The position numbers and the translations under genes were made by a program. Positions 11,923-20,543 of a DNA stretch of 64,000 nucleotides are shown here, piece by piece (within the stretch, counting starts at the first letter, position 1; each line of letters begins with the position of its first letter). The DNA is from Streptomyces sp. NRRL WC-3618 (GTDB lineage: Bacteria; Actinomycetota; Actinomycetes; Streptomycetales; Streptomycetaceae): the NCBI RefSeq assembly GCF_001280005.1, contig NZ_LGDW01000225.1, forward strand, positions 10,806 through 74,805. The letters are read 5' to 3'. The notes below the pieces were generated by a model, which had not been told where the DNA came from, searched no databases, and worked only from the letters and a program-made list of their open reading frames with translations.

Positions 11923-13241
11923 CGGTCGACGCCTCCCATCACGGGGTCGATGGACGCGACGGCGACGATGACGTCGGCGACCTGGCCGCCTTCGCACATC
12001 GCCGCCATGGCCTGCAGGTTGGTGAAGGACGGGTCCCTGTAGTGGACCCGGAAGGGCCGGGTGCCTCCGTCGGAAACGGCGTGCACCCCGAGTTCGCCCT
12101 TGGGTGATTCGACGGCCGCGTACGCCTGTCCCGGCGGGACGCGGAAACCCTCGGTCACCAGCTTGAAGTGGTGGATCAGGGCCTCCATGGAGGTGCCCAT
12201 GATCTTCTTGATGTGGTCCAGGGAGTTGCCCAGACCGTCCGGGCCCAGGGCGAGCTGCGCGGGCCAGGCGATCTTCTTGTCGGTGACCATGACCGGGCCG
12301 GGCTGCAGCCGGTCCAGGCACTGCTCGACGATCCTGAGCGACTGACGCATCTCCTCCAGGCGGATCAGGAAGCGGCCGTAGGAGTCGCAGGAGTCCGCGG
12401 TGGGGACGTCGAATTCGAACGTCTCGTAGCCGCAGTACGGCTGGGACTTGCGCAGGTCGTGCGGGAGGCCGGTCGAGCGCAGGATCGGGCCGGTGGCGCC
12501 GAGGGCCATGCAGCCGGCCAGGTCGAGATAACCGACGTCCTGCATACGGGCCTTGAAGATGGGGTTCCCGGTGGCGAGCTTGTCGTACTCGGGGAGGTTC
12601 TTCTTCATCTTCTTCACGAACTCGCGGATGTGGTCCACCGCGCCGGGTGGCAGGTCCTGGGCGAGTCCGCCGGGGCGGATGTACGCGTGGTTCATCCGCA
12701 GGCCCGTGATGAGCTCGTAGATGTCGAGAATCATTTCACGATCACGGAATCCGTAGATCATGATCGTGGTGGCGCCGAGTTCCATACCGCCGGTGGCGAT
12801 GCACACGAGGTGCGAGGACAGCCGGTTGAGCTCCATGAGGAGCACGCGGATGAGGGTGGCGCGGTCGGGGATCTGGTCCTCGATACCGAGGAGCTTCTCG
12901 ACGGCGAGACAGTAGGCGGTCTCGTTGAAGAAGGACGTCAGGTAGTCCATGCGCGTGACGAAGGTGGTGCCCTGCGTCCACGTGCGGAACTCGAGGTTCT
13001 TCTCGATGCCGGTGTGCAGGTAGCCGATGCCGCAGCGGGCCTCGGTGACCGTCTCTCCGTCGATCTCCAGGATGAGGCGGAGAACGCCGTGCGTGGAGGG
13101 GTGCTGCGGGCCCATGTTGACGACGATGCGCTCGTCGTCGGCACGGGCCGCGGACTGGACGACCTCGTCCCAGTCGCCACCGGTGACCGTGTAGACGGCG
13201 CCCTCGGTGGTGTCGCGCGGAGTTGCGTGCTGCGTGCTCAT
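11919..13241 (-). CDS. nuoD: NADH-quinone oxidoreductase subunit D
   Basis: 440-residue 49-kDa subunit. Together with NuoB it forms the quinone reduction site. The motif [15 protein letters not shown] contains the conserved quinone-site histidines, and the family end DPVMGGVDR is intact. It is a separate gene here and not fused with nuoC as in E. coli. Its ATG overlaps the nuoC stop. Confidence 0.97.
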   Translation of the reverse strand: MSTQHATPRDTTEGAVYTVTGGDWDEVVQSAARADDERIVVNMGPQHPSTHGVLRLILEIDGETVTEARCGIGYLHTGIEKNLEFRTWTQGTTFVTRMDYLTSFFNETAYCLAVEKLLGIEDQIPDRATLIRVLLMELNRLSSHLVCIATGGMELGATTIMIYGFRDREMILDIYELITGLRMNHAYIRPGGLAQDLPPGAVDHIREFVKKMKKNLPEYDKLATGNPIFKARMQDVGYLDLAGCMALGATGPILRSTGLPHDLRKSQPYCGYETFEFDVPTADSCDSYGRFLIRLEEMRQSLRIVEQCLDRLQPGPVMVTDKKIAWPAQLALGPDGLGNSLDHIKKIMGTSMEALIHHFKLVTEGFRVPPGQAYAAVESPKGELGVHAVSDGGTRPFRVHYRDPSFTNLQAMAAMCEGGQVADVIVAVASIDPVMGGVDR

Positions 13242-13999
13242 GAGTACGACCTCCGCTGGTCCGGAGCCGGGATCTGGGCGCCCTTGTACTCGACGGGGAT
13301 GCCGCCGAGGGGGTAGTCCTTGCGCTGCGGGTGGCCCTGCCAGTCGTCCGGCATCATGATCCGCGTCAGAGCCGGGTGGCCGTCGAAGACGATCCCGAAG
13401 AAGTCGTACGTCTCACGCTCGTGCCAGTCGTTCGTCGGATAGACGGAGACCAGGGACGGGACGTGCGGGTCGCTGTCCGGGGCGCTGACCTCGAGGCGGA
13501 TCAGCCTGTTGTGGGTGATCGACCGCAGGTGGTAGACGGCGTGCAGTTCGCGGCCCTTGTCCTGCGGGTAGTGGACTCCGCTCACGCCCGTGCAGAGTTC
13601 GAAGCGCAGGGCGGGGTCGTCGCGCAGGGTCTGGGCGACGGCGAGCAGGTACGCGCGTTCTACGTGGAACGTCAGCTCGTCACGGTCGACGACCGTCCTC
13701 TCGATCACGTTCCCGGGGATCAGCCCCTGTTCCTCCAGGGCGCCCTCGAGTTCGTCGGCGACCTCGTCGAACCAACCCCCGTACGGCCTCGCCGAGGCGC
13801 CCGGGAGCCGGACGGAGCGGACCAGGCCGCCGTATCCGGAGGTGTCGCCGCCGTTGTCGGCGCCGAACATGCCGCGCTGGACGCGGATCTCCTCGCCGCC
13901 GTCGCCGCGCTGGCCGGGGAGGTTGGAAGCGGCGAGGTCCTTCTCGGGGTTGACCCCCTCGGCGGGCCGGTCCGCGCCGGTGCCGTTCGCGTCGCTCAT
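13238..13999 (-). CDS. nuoC: NADH-quinone oxidoreductase subunit C
   Basis: 253-residue 30-kDa subunit of the peripheral arm. The family signature runs through [14 protein letters not shown] and [14 protein letters not shown] used the ATG at 13997-13999, which makes an ATGA overlap with nuoB; the frame stays open further upstream but only as antisense-like sequence across nuoB. About 60 residues precede the conserved domain and are acidic and glycine rich. Confidence 0.95.
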   Translation of the reverse strand: MSDANGTGADRPAEGVNPEKDLAASNLPGQRGDGGEEIRVQRGMFGADNGGDTSGYGGLVRSVRLPGASARPYGGWFDEVADELEGALEEQGLIPGNVIERTVVDRDELTFHVERAYLLAVAQTLRDDPALRFELCTGVSGVHYPQDKGRELHAVYHLRSITHNRLIRLEVSAPDSDPHVPSLVSVYPTNDWHERETYDFFGIVFDGHPALTRIMMPDDWQGHPQRKDYPLGGIPVEYKGAQIPAPDQRRSYS

Positions 14000-14550
14000 C
14001 GCAGCAGCCCCTTCATCTCGATCGTGGGGAGTGCCTTGAGCGCGGCCTCCTCGGCCTCGCGGGCCGCTTCCTCGGCGTTCACGCCGAGCTTGGAGGTCTG
14101 GATCTTCTGGTGGAGCTTGAGAATCGCGTCGATCAGCATCTCGGGCCGTGGCGGGCAGCCGGGCAGATAGATGTCGACCGGGACGATGTGGTCGACGCCC
14201 TGCACGATGGCGTAGTTGTTGAACATGCCGCCCGAGGAGGCGCAGACCCCCATGGAGATCACCCACTTGGGGTTGGGCATCTGGTCGTAGACCTGCCGCA
14301 GCACCGGCGCCATCTTCTGGCTGACCCGGCCGGCCACGATCATCAGGTCCGCCTGGCGGGGCGAACCGCGGAAGACCTCCATGCCGAAGCGCGCGAGGTC
14401 GTAGCGGCCCGCGCCGGTGGTCATCATCTCGATGGCACAGCAGGCGAGTCCGAACGTGGCGGGGAAGACGGACGCCTTGCGCACCCAGCCCGCGGCCTGC
14501 TCGACGGTGGTCAGCAGGAATCCGCTCGGCAGTTTTTCTTCGAGTCCCAT
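13996..14550 (-). CDS. nuoB: NADH-quinone oxidoreductase subunit B, N2 cluster
   Basis: 184-residue subunit holding the terminal [4Fe-4S] cluster N2 that reduces menaquinone. Tandem cysteines in [10 protein letters not shown] plus [11 protein letters not shown] and LPGCPPRPE supply the four ligands. The C-terminal tail is rich in alanine and glutamate. The gene starts 14 nt after the end of nuoA. Confidence 0.97.
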   Translation of the reverse strand: MGLEEKLPSGFLLTTVEQAAGWVRKASVFPATFGLACCAIEMMTTGAGRYDLARFGMEVFRGSPRQADLMIVAGRVSQKMAPVLRQVYDQMPNPKWVISMGVCASSGGMFNNYAIVQGVDHIVPVDIYLPGCPPRPEMLIDAILKLHQKIQTSKLGVNAEEAAREAEEAALKALPTIEMKGLLR

Positions 14551-14564
14551 GTCTTAGAGGCCCC

Positions 14565-14924
14565 TCAGTCCCATTCCAGGCCGCCGCGCCGCCATACGTA
14601 CGCGTACGCCACGAAGACGGTGAGCACGAAGAGCAGCATCTCCACGAGCCCGAAAACACCCAGGGCGTCGAAGGTGACGGCCCAGGGGTAGAGGAAGACG
14701 ATCTCGATGTCGAAGACGATGAAGAGCATCGCCGTCAGGTAGTACTTGATGGGGAATCGCCCACCGCCGGCCGGCGTGGGTGTCGGCTCGATCCCGCATT
14801 CATACGCTTCGAGTTTGGCCCGGTTGTACCGCTTCGGGCCAATAAGCGAAGCCATGATCACGGAGAAGATCGCAAAGCCTGCCCCGAGGGCTCCCAGTAC
14901 GAGGATGGGCGCATACGCGTTCAC
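14565..14924 (-). CDS. nuoA: NADH-quinone oxidoreductase subunit A, first gene of the operon
   Basis: 119-residue membrane subunit with three helices. The conserved loop YECGIEPT and the [12 protein letters not shown] segment identify NuoA/ND3. The GTG at 14922-14924 is preceded by a GAGGAGCG ribosome binding site. It is the promoter-proximal gene of nuoA-N. A Rex-like operator lies about 105 bp upstream. Confidence 0.96.
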   Translation of the reverse strand: MNAYAPILVLGALGAGFAIFSVIMASLIGPKRYNRAKLEAYECGIEPTPTPAGGGRFPIKYYLTAMLFIVFDIEIVFLYPWAVTFDALGVFGLVEMLLFVLTVFVAYAYVWRRGGLEWD

Positions 14925-15029
14925 CGCTCCTCGCTCCTCTCAGTCGGCACTGACTGCTGGCGATTGCATCGGGCCCGCCCACCTCGTCCGCCCCGCGAAC
15001 CGCGCCCGTCCCGGCGAAGATCGAGAACA

Positions 15030-15045
15030 TGTGAAGCAGGTCACA
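15030..15045. promoter_or_regulatory. Rex (redox-sensing repressor) operator upstream of nuoA
   Basis: The 16-mer TGTGAAGCAGGTCACA matches the Streptomyces Rex operator pattern TGTGAANNNNTTCACA at 11 of the 12 fixed positions. Rex senses NADH/NAD+ and is established as a regulator of respiratory genes, including nuo, in Streptomyces coelicolor. The site lies 106-121 bp upstream of the nuoA start and just downstream of a possible -10 element, a position suited to repression when NADH is low. Confidence 0.75.
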
Positions 15046-15061
15046 AGCCCAACTGCCCCGC

Positions 15062-15067
15062 ATCCTA
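15062..15067 (-). promoter_or_regulatory. nuoAp: Possible -10 element for the nuo operon
   Basis: On the minus strand the sequence reads TAGGAT, the form common in streptomycete housekeeping promoters. A convincing -35 at 17-18 bp spacing is not visible, so this is tentative. Initiation from here would start near 15,055 and put the Rex-like site about 10-25 bases into the transcript. Confidence 0.35.
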
Positions 15068-15678
15068 TGCCCGAGGGTCTGTGATCTGCGACACGGGGTA
15101 TTGCCGAACCTTTGTGATCTCCACCACCTGACGAAGGATCATGAAGCCGGACGGGCGGTGATCTTCACACTCGAAGCGTCCATCCGATCACCAGAGGTGA
15201 CATTTTCTCCCGTTATCGCTGGTCACAGGCGGCGTCTCAATATCAAGAGACTTCGCGTGCATGCAAATTGGAGATGGACAGAGCTCCCCTGATAGTGGAC
15301 CGCGTTCACACCTCAGAGGGAGGCGGGTGGCGAATGCGGACGCCCCACGCGTGCGTGCACGCGTTCACGAGCGACGGCGATCTCGGATTCCCGCACGAGA
15401 CGCACACCGACCAGTGACCGTTCCGTGACCTGTGCCACACCCGTGAAGGGCTGTGAAGATCGGGGCTTGGCCACGGACCGCAACCAATGGTAAGCAGCGG
15501 GCAATTAGGGCGTATCGATGAAAGTGCATGATCACAGGCATGATCACCGGTGTCCGCAATGCCCGTTACGGCGTCAATAAAGAGTGACGGACAGGAAATT
15601 TGGGGGCCTCATTGAACAACTGTGGCGCACCACACGTTCCTTGTAGGTATGGAGGAGCCCCTGGTACCGCTAGTACCC
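15068..15678. other. Divergent regulatory spacer between nuoA and the NlpC/P60 gene, no gene seen
   Basis: About 600 bp without a credible coding frame and less GC rich than its flanks. It contains three GTGATCT heptamers on the plus strand (15081-15087, 15114-15120, 15158-15164). It also has a direct repeat of GCATGATCAC (15526-15535 and 15538-15547) with TGATCA palindromes. I looked for a ydaO-type (c-di-AMP) riboswitch, which often precedes streptomycete cell-wall hydrolases, and could not recognise its conserved blocks. Confidence 0.5.
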
Positions 15679-16515
15679 ATGTCCCACACCGCTACCGCTC
15701 ACATACGAACCCACCGGAAGCCCCGGCGTACCGGCAGCTCGTCGCTGGCCATGCGCGCAGGAGTCGCCGGTGGTGTTCTCAGCACCCTGGCAGTGGCGGG
15801 TGCGTCCACTGCGGCGAACGCCGCGGAGCCTGTGACGCAGACACTCGAACTGCCCACCCTCACGGCCGACCTGGCCACTCAGATCGCCGAGTCCGCGGAC
15901 GCCACGCAGCAGGCCGCCGCGAACTACGAGCTCCAGGCCGAGCGTGACGCCGCGGCCGCCCAGGCGGCCCAGGAGGCCCGTAAGGACCTCGCGGAGGCGA
16001 AGCAGAAGGCGGAGGCCAAGGAGAAGGCCGAGGCCGCCCGCAAGGCCGCTGCGGAGGCCGCTGTTTCCCGCTCCGCCGAGCGCGCGACGCTGAGCGCCTC
16101 CACCTCCGACTCCGGCACCACCGCCGGCTCGGGGACGTCACAGGTGACCGCCCCCGCGAGCGGCAGCGTCGCGACCGTCATCTCGTTCCTCAAGGCGCAG
16201 CTGGGCGACACCTACATCATGGGCGCCACGGGCCCCGACGCGTGGGACTGCTCTTCCCTGGTCCAGGCCGCGTTCAGGCAGGTCGGCGTGGACCTTCCCC
16301 GGGTCTCGCAGGACCAGTCGACGGTCGGCACAGAGGTCTCGCTCTCCAACGTGCAGGTCGGGGACATCCTGTACTGGGGTGCGAAGGGCTCGGCCTACCA
16401 CGTGGCGGTGTACGTGGGGAACGGCCAGTACCTGGACGCGGCCAACCCGTCCAAGGGCGTTGTCATCCAGGACCTGTCCGGCTACCCGGCGTCGGGCGCG
16501 GTGCGCGTTCTCTGA
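15679..16515 (+). CDS. Secreted NlpC/P60 (C40) peptidoglycan hydrolase
   Basis: 278-residue protein expected to cleave peptide stems of peptidoglycan outside the cell. A signal peptide with an arginine-rich start runs to about residue 48 (ending ASTAANA). It is followed by an alanine/glutamate/lysine coiled coil (about 75-135), a Ser/Thr linker, and the C40 domain. Catalytic cysteine is in DAWDCSSLV (DCSSL instead of the commoner DCSGL) and the histidine in AYHVAVYVGN. Upstream in-frame starts exist at 15622 and 15649; I chose the ATG that begins a normal signal peptide, though its ribosome binding site is poor. Confidence 0.88.
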   Translation: MSHTATAHIRTHRKPRRTGSSSLAMRAGVAGGVLSTLAVAGASTAANAAEPVTQTLELPTLTADLATQIAESADATQQAAANYELQAERDAAAAQAAQEARKDLAEAKQKAEAKEKAEAARKAAAEAAVSRSAERATLSASTSDSGTTAGSGTSQVTAPASGSVATVISFLKAQLGDTYIMGATGPDAWDCSSLVQAAFRQVGVDLPRVSQDQSTVGTEVSLSNVQVGDILYWGAKGSAYHVAVYVGNGQYLDAANPSKGVVIQDLSGYPASGAVRVL

Positions 16516-16791
16516 GCGGGCTGTCGAGGATTCACGGGTGAGGGTCGCTGCCGTTGGTGGGCAGCGGCCCTTCTCCGGCCCCTGAGGGGGGCGCAGGCCC
16601 GTCGAAGCGCTGGCCGCGGGCCCGGACTCGCCGCGCTCGTCGCCGGCACGTCCCTGATGAGTACACGGCCGCCGAGCCGGGCTCGCGGCCAACCGGGGCG
16701 AGAGCTGCCTGTCTGCGCCGGGGGCCGTGATGGACGTACCCCGCCCGGACCGGGCCGTCGTGCGCGGTGTCTGGAGTACGAGAGCGACCAT
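16516..16791. other. Spacer with no recognised element
   Basis: GC-rich stretch after the NlpC/P60 gene. I see no conserved coding frame, no strong hairpin followed by T residues and no RNA gene. Confidence 0.4.
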
Positions 16792-16920
16792 GTGAACGGG
16801 CGCGTGTATCCGGACCGGCTCTCCAAGCGGGAGCGCAGGGACGCGCTGCGGCAGGTGGCGGACCGTCGCGAGGGAGTGTTCGCGCGACGGGCCGCCCAGC
16901 GGGAGGCCCTCACCTCCTGA
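16792..16920 (+). CDS. Possible small basic protein
   Basis: 42-codon frame from GTG, preceded at suitable spacing by a weak GAGAG. The product is highly charged ([13 protein letters not shown]) and predicted helical. It is convergent with the reductase gene, whose stop is 15 bp away. I do not recognise it. The frame extends upstream without clear coding character, so the start, and whether it is a gene at all, are uncertain. Confidence 0.35.
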   Translation: MNGRVYPDRLSKRERRDALRQVADRREGVFARRAAQREALTS

Positions 16921-16935
16921 GAGGGCCCCCGTCGA

Positions 16936-18219
16936 TCACGCCTTCGGGGCCACCTTGCTCAGGCCGTTGATGATTCGGTCCATCGCGTCGCCGCCCGTCG
17001 GGTCGGTCAGGTTGGCCAGCATCTTCAGGGTGAACTTCATCAGCAAGGGGTGGGTCAGGCCGCGTTCGGCCGCGATCTTCATGATCTTCGGGTTGCCGAT
17101 GAGCTTCACGAAGGCGCGGCCCAGCGTGTAGTAGCCGCCGTAGGTGTCCTTGAGCACGCGCGGGTAGCGCTGGAGCGCGATCTCCCGCTGGGCCGGTGTG
17201 GCCCGCGCGTGGGCCTGGACGATGACGTCGGCGGCGAGTTGGCCGGATTCCATGGCGTAGGCGATGCCCTCGCCGTTGAAGGGGTTCACCAGGCCGCCGG
17301 CGTCGCCGACGAGCAGCAGGCCCTTCGTGTAGTGGGGTTGCCGGTTGAAGGCCATGGGAAGGGCGGCGCCGCGGATCGGGCCGGTCATGTTGTCGGGGGT
17401 GTAGCCCCAGTCCTCCGGCATCGAAGCGCACCATGCCTTGAGCACCTCGCGCCAGTCCAGCTCCTTGAAGGAGTCCGAGGTGTTGAGGACGCCCAGGCCG
17501 ACGTTGGACGTGCCGTCGCCCATGCCGAAGATCCAGCCGTAGCCGGGGAGCAGACGGTCCTCGGCTCCCCGCCGGTCCCAGAGTTCCAGCCAGGACTCCA
17601 GATAGTCGTCCTCGTGCCGGGGCGAGGTGAAGTACGTCCGGACCGCGACGCCCATCGGGCGGTCCTCACGGCGGTGCAGGCCCATCGCCAGGGACAGGCG
17701 GGTGGAGTTGCCGTCGGCCGCGACCACCAGCGGGGCGTGGAAGGTGACCTCGCGCTTGTCCTCACCGAGTTTCGCGTGCACGCCGGTGATGCGGCCGGCG
17801 CGGTCGTCGGTGATCGGGGCGCCGACGTTGCAGCGCTCGTACAGGCGCGCGCCCGCCTTCTGGGCCTGGCGGGCGAGCTGTTCGTCGAAGTCGTCGCGCT
17901 TGCGGACGAGTCCGTAGTCGGGGAAGGAGGCGAGTTCCGGCCAGTCGAGCTGGAGGCGGACACCGCCACCGATGATGCGGAGGCCCTTGTTCCGCAGCCA
18001 GCCGGCCTCCTCGGAGATGTCGATGCCCATCGCGACGAGCTGCTTGGTCGCCCGGGGTGTGAGGCCGTCGCCGCACACCTTCTCGCGGGGGAAGCTGGTC
18101 TTTTCCAGCAGCAGTACGTCGAGTCCGGCCTTCGCCAGGTAGTACGCGGTCGTGGAGCCGGCTGGCCCCGCCCCGACCACGATGACATCGGCGGTGTTTT
18201 CGGAGAGGGGCTCGGTCAC
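16936..18219 (-). CDS. Geranylgeranyl reductase family FAD-dependent oxidoreductase (MenJ-like)
   Basis: 427-residue flavoprotein. The N-terminal dinucleotide fold VIVVGAGPAGSTTAYYLA and the second FAD motif GDAGGLVNPFNGEGI are intact, with GDGLTPRA between them. Family members saturate isoprenoid side chains; in mycobacteria MenJ reduces one unit of menaquinone, and streptomycete menaquinones are also partly saturated. With menG and mqnC a few kilobases away, menaquinone tail reduction is the most likely role. Substrate is inferred from context, not from sequence. Confidence 0.85.
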   Translation of the reverse strand: MTEPLSENTADVIVVGAGPAGSTTAYYLAKAGLDVLLLEKTSFPREKVCGDGLTPRATKQLVAMGIDISEEAGWLRNKGLRIIGGGVRLQLDWPELASFPDYGLVRKRDDFDEQLARQAQKAGARLYERCNVGAPITDDRAGRITGVHAKLGEDKREVTFHAPLVVAADGNSTRLSLAMGLHRREDRPMGVAVRTYFTSPRHEDDYLESWLELWDRRGAEDRLLPGYGWIFGMGDGTSNVGLGVLNTSDSFKELDWREVLKAWCASMPEDWGYTPDNMTGPIRGAALPMAFNRQPHYTKGLLLVGDAGGLVNPFNGEGIAYAMESGQLAADVIVQAHARATPAQREIALQRYPRVLKDTYGGYYTLGRAFVKLIGNPKIMKIAAERGLTHPLLMKFTLKMLANLTDPTGGDAMDRIINGLSKVAPKA

Positions 18220-18318
18220 GACGGGTTCTCCCCAAGACTCGGAAATCTACGTGCCGACCGGCACTGGACATGGGCAGTCTATTCAGCAGTACTGATCACC
18301 CGGCTGAAGGGCTGCCCC

Positions 18319-18825
18319 GTGGACCGAACGCTCCCCGCAGTACGCCTCCGTGTTCCCACCGACGAGGACGCCTTCGCCTGGCATCGCGTCTTCGACGACC
18401 CCGATGTCATGGAGTTCCACGGGGGCAAGTCGGCGGAACTGTCCCTCTACGAGGAGCTCACCGCCCGCCAGCGGCGGCACGACGCCGAGTACGGGTTCTG
18501 CCTGTGGACCATGCTCGACGAGTCGGACCAGGTCATCGGCTTCACGGGCGCCCAGCCGTGGCCGCAGGACTGGGGCCCCAAGGGAGAGATCGAGATCGGC
18601 TGGCGGCTCGGACGGGCCCACTGGGGCCAGGGGTACGCCACCGCCGCGGCCGAGCTGACGCTGGAGAGGGTTCGTTCGGCGGGCGTGTCGAGCGTGGTCG
18701 CGATGGTCCTGTCCCGCAACGAGCGGTCCATCGCGGTCACCCGGCGGCTGGGCATGCGACTCGCCGAGGTGTTCACGACGCCGACGCTGGAACAGGAGGG
18801 GCACTGTTACCGGCTCGACTTGTGA
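18319..18825 (+). CDS. GNAT family N-acetyltransferase
   Basis: 168-residue acetyltransferase of the RimJ/RimL-like group. The acetyl-CoA loop is seen in AHWGQGYATAAAEL, and RNERSIAVTRRLGM is the usual C-terminal GNAT motif. The GTG at 18319-18321 has GAAGG eight bases upstream. It is divergent from the reductase gene. The acceptor substrate cannot be told from the sequence. Confidence 0.88.
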   Translation: MDRTLPAVRLRVPTDEDAFAWHRVFDDPDVMEFHGGKSAELSLYEELTARQRRHDAEYGFCLWTMLDESDQVIGFTGAQPWPQDWGPKGEIEIGWRLGRAHWGQGYATAAAELTLERVRSAGVSSVVAMVLSRNERSIAVTRRLGMRLAEVFTTPTLEQEGHCYRLDL

Positions 18826-18922
18826 CCGGAAACCGTCACAGACGGTGACCGTACGGCGCGAATAACCACTCAGCGCTTCCGGACGGTACGCGGCCGGGGT
18901 TACCCTGCCCGTACCGCTGGGG

Positions 18923-19273
18923 GTGATGACGTCCGTGCGCACAACACCCGACACACCCGAAGTGCGCGTACCGAAGCTCGTCGGCCTGATGGCCGTGGAC
19001 GCGCGCGAGAGGGCCAGGTCACACGGGGTCCTGCTGGCCGCGCCCGACCGGCCCGAGTTCCATCTCACCGTCGTCGACTACGTCGTACGGCAGTATCCGC
19101 CGCCGGGCGTGGCGATACCGCGCGGTGCCGTCGTCACCGTGTGGTTCGACTTCGGGGAGGGCGAGGGCGGCGGAGGCGCGGGGGTGCGTGAGCCGCGGGT
19201 GCCGAGCCCGCCCAGCGGCGGGCTGGAGCGCGAACTCGGCCGGCCTGGGGACATGTTCGAGGCGATCAGGTGA
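18923..19273 (+). CDS. Small PASTA-domain protein
   Basis: 116 residues. One PASTA domain at about 14-75 (VPKLVGLMAVDAR ... VVRQYPPPGVAIPRGAVVTV) is followed by a glycine-rich tail. PASTA domains usually bind muropeptides or beta-lactams in penicillin-binding proteins and PknB-type kinases. This one stands alone with no signal peptide or membrane segment, so its location is probably cytoplasmic and its role unknown. Tandem GTG-ATG starts at 18923 and 18926 are both possible. It is convergent with menG. Confidence 0.8.
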   Translation: MMTSVRTTPDTPEVRVPKLVGLMAVDARERARSHGVLLAAPDRPEFHLTVVDYVVRQYPPPGVAIPRGAVVTVWFDFGEGEGGGGAGVREPRVPSPPSGGLERELGRPGDMFEAIR

Positions 19274-19298
19274 CCGGGAGCTACGGCTACGGCTGCAA

Positions 19299-19994
19299 CT
19301 ACGGCTGCTTGAAGCCTCGGTGCAGGGCTACGACGCCGCCCGTGAGGTTGCGCCAGGCCACCTTCGACCAGCCCGCGTCGCCCAGCAGTTCGGCAAGGGC
19401 CGGCTGGTCGGGCCAGGCGCGGATGGACTCGGCGAGGTAGACGTACGCGTCCGGGTTCGACGAGACCGTACGGGCGACCGGGGGCAGCGCCCGCATCAGG
19501 TACTCCGTGTACACGGTGCGGAAGGGCGCCCATGTCGGGTGCGAGAACTCGCAGATCACGACCCGTCCGCCGGGACGCGTGACCCGGTACAGCTCGCGCA
19601 GCGCCGCACCCGTGTTCTGGACGTTGCGCAGCCCGAAGGAGATCGTCACGGCGTCGAAGGAGTCGTCCTTGAAGGGCAGTTTGGTGGCGTCGCCCGCCGT
19701 GAAGGGCAGCCAGGGGTGGTTCCGCTTGCCGACCCTGAGCATCCCGAGGGAGAAGTCGCAGGGGACGACGTACGCGCCCGTGCGGGCGAAGGGCAGGGAG
19801 GACGTGGCCGTACCGGCGGCCAGGTCGAGGATCTTCTGCGCCGGGCGGGCGTCGACCGCCTTCGCGACCTCCTTGCGCCACACGCGGTCCTGCCCGAGCG
19901 ACAGCACGTCGTTCGTGAGGTCGTACCGTTCCGCCACGTCGTCGAACATCGAGGCGACTTCGTGCGGCTGCTTGTTCAGGGATGCGCGGGTCAC
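19299..19994 (-). CDS. menG: Demethylmenaquinone methyltransferase
   Basis: 231-residue SAM-dependent methyltransferase of the UbiE/MenG family, which methylates demethylmenaquinone to menaquinone as the last ring step. The SAM motif [12 protein letters not shown], the family signature [13 protein letters not shown] near the N-terminus and [18 protein letters not shown] are all present. Actinobacteria of this type use menaquinone and not ubiquinone, so menG is the better symbol than ubiE. Confidence 0.94.
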   Translation of the reverse strand: MTRASLNKQPHEVASMFDDVAERYDLTNDVLSLGQDRVWRKEVAKAVDARPAQKILDLAAGTATSSLPFARTGAYVVPCDFSLGMLRVGKRNHPWLPFTAGDATKLPFKDDSFDAVTISFGLRNVQNTGAALRELYRVTRPGGRVVICEFSHPTWAPFRTVYTEYLMRALPPVARTVSSNPDAYVYLAESIRAWPDQPALAELLGDAGWSKVAWRNLTGGVVALHRGFKQP

Positions 19995-20070
19995 CTGCCC
20001 ATTGTGGCAGGACGTACCTCACGGCCTCCCGGCGGCACGACCTCCCGGCGGCACGGGCGCGGATGCGGCC

Positions 20071-20520
20071 TCAGCGGCGCCTGTGAACCAGACGGCCGGC
20101 GCAGACCGTGGCCACGCACAGGCCCTCCCCGTCGAAAACGGCCAGGTCGGCTCGCGCGCCCTCCGCGATTGCCGGGGTTCGCGTGTGCCGGAGTACGACG
20201 ACCTCGTTGCGTTCGGCGGCCGAGCGGAGGTCGGATGAGGGGACGTACGCCTCCAGTACCGCCACCGCGCCGCCCTTCAGTACGGCGTGCACGCGTTCGC
20301 GTGGCGTCGGGGCGTCCGGGAGGGGGCCCTCGTGGACCAGAGCCGGGCCGAGGACACCGCCCGGCCACTGCCGCACCCGCGCTCCCGGGAATCGCTCCGT
20401 CACCTCGGTGAACGGGCCCACGGCGGCAACCCGGTGGCCGTCGACGGCGACGGCGCCGTCCTTGAGGGGCTCCTCGTCCCAGCCGACCCGGACCTCGTCG
20501 GCGGCGTGAATCGTCAGCAC
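20071..20520 (-). CDS. Imidazolonepropionase-like (amidohydrolase-like) domain protein without barrel
   Basis: 149 residues that match only the beta-sandwich ends of an amidohydrolase. There is an N-terminal VLTIHAADEVRVG / DGAVAVDGHRVAAVGP part and a C-terminal IAEGARADLAVFD / CAGRLVHRRR part, with the catalytic TIM barrel absent from between them. It follows mqnC by 23 bp and is probably cotranscribed. It cannot be a normal hydrolase, having no metal site; a structural or accessory role in the futalosine pathway is a guess from position. Confidence 0.75.
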   Translation of the reverse strand: MLTIHAADEVRVGWDEEPLKDGAVAVDGHRVAAVGPFTEVTERFPGARVRQWPGGVLGPALVHEGPLPDAPTPRERVHAVLKGGAVAVLEAYVPSSDLRSAAERNEVVVLRHTRTPAIAEGARADLAVFDGEGLCVATVCAGRLVHRRR

Positions 20521-20543
20521 GGGAAGGTCACTTGGCCAGTTGG

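Noticed and set aside
15481..15678. Possible ydaO (c-di-AMP) riboswitch before the NlpC/P60 gene
   Set aside because: Such switches often precede these genes in streptomycetes, but I could not recognise the conserved sequence blocks here.
19274..19330. Repeated TACGGCT units between the PASTA gene and menG as a terminator or repeat element
   Set aside because: Only three imperfect units, partly inside the menG coding end, with no stable hairpin.
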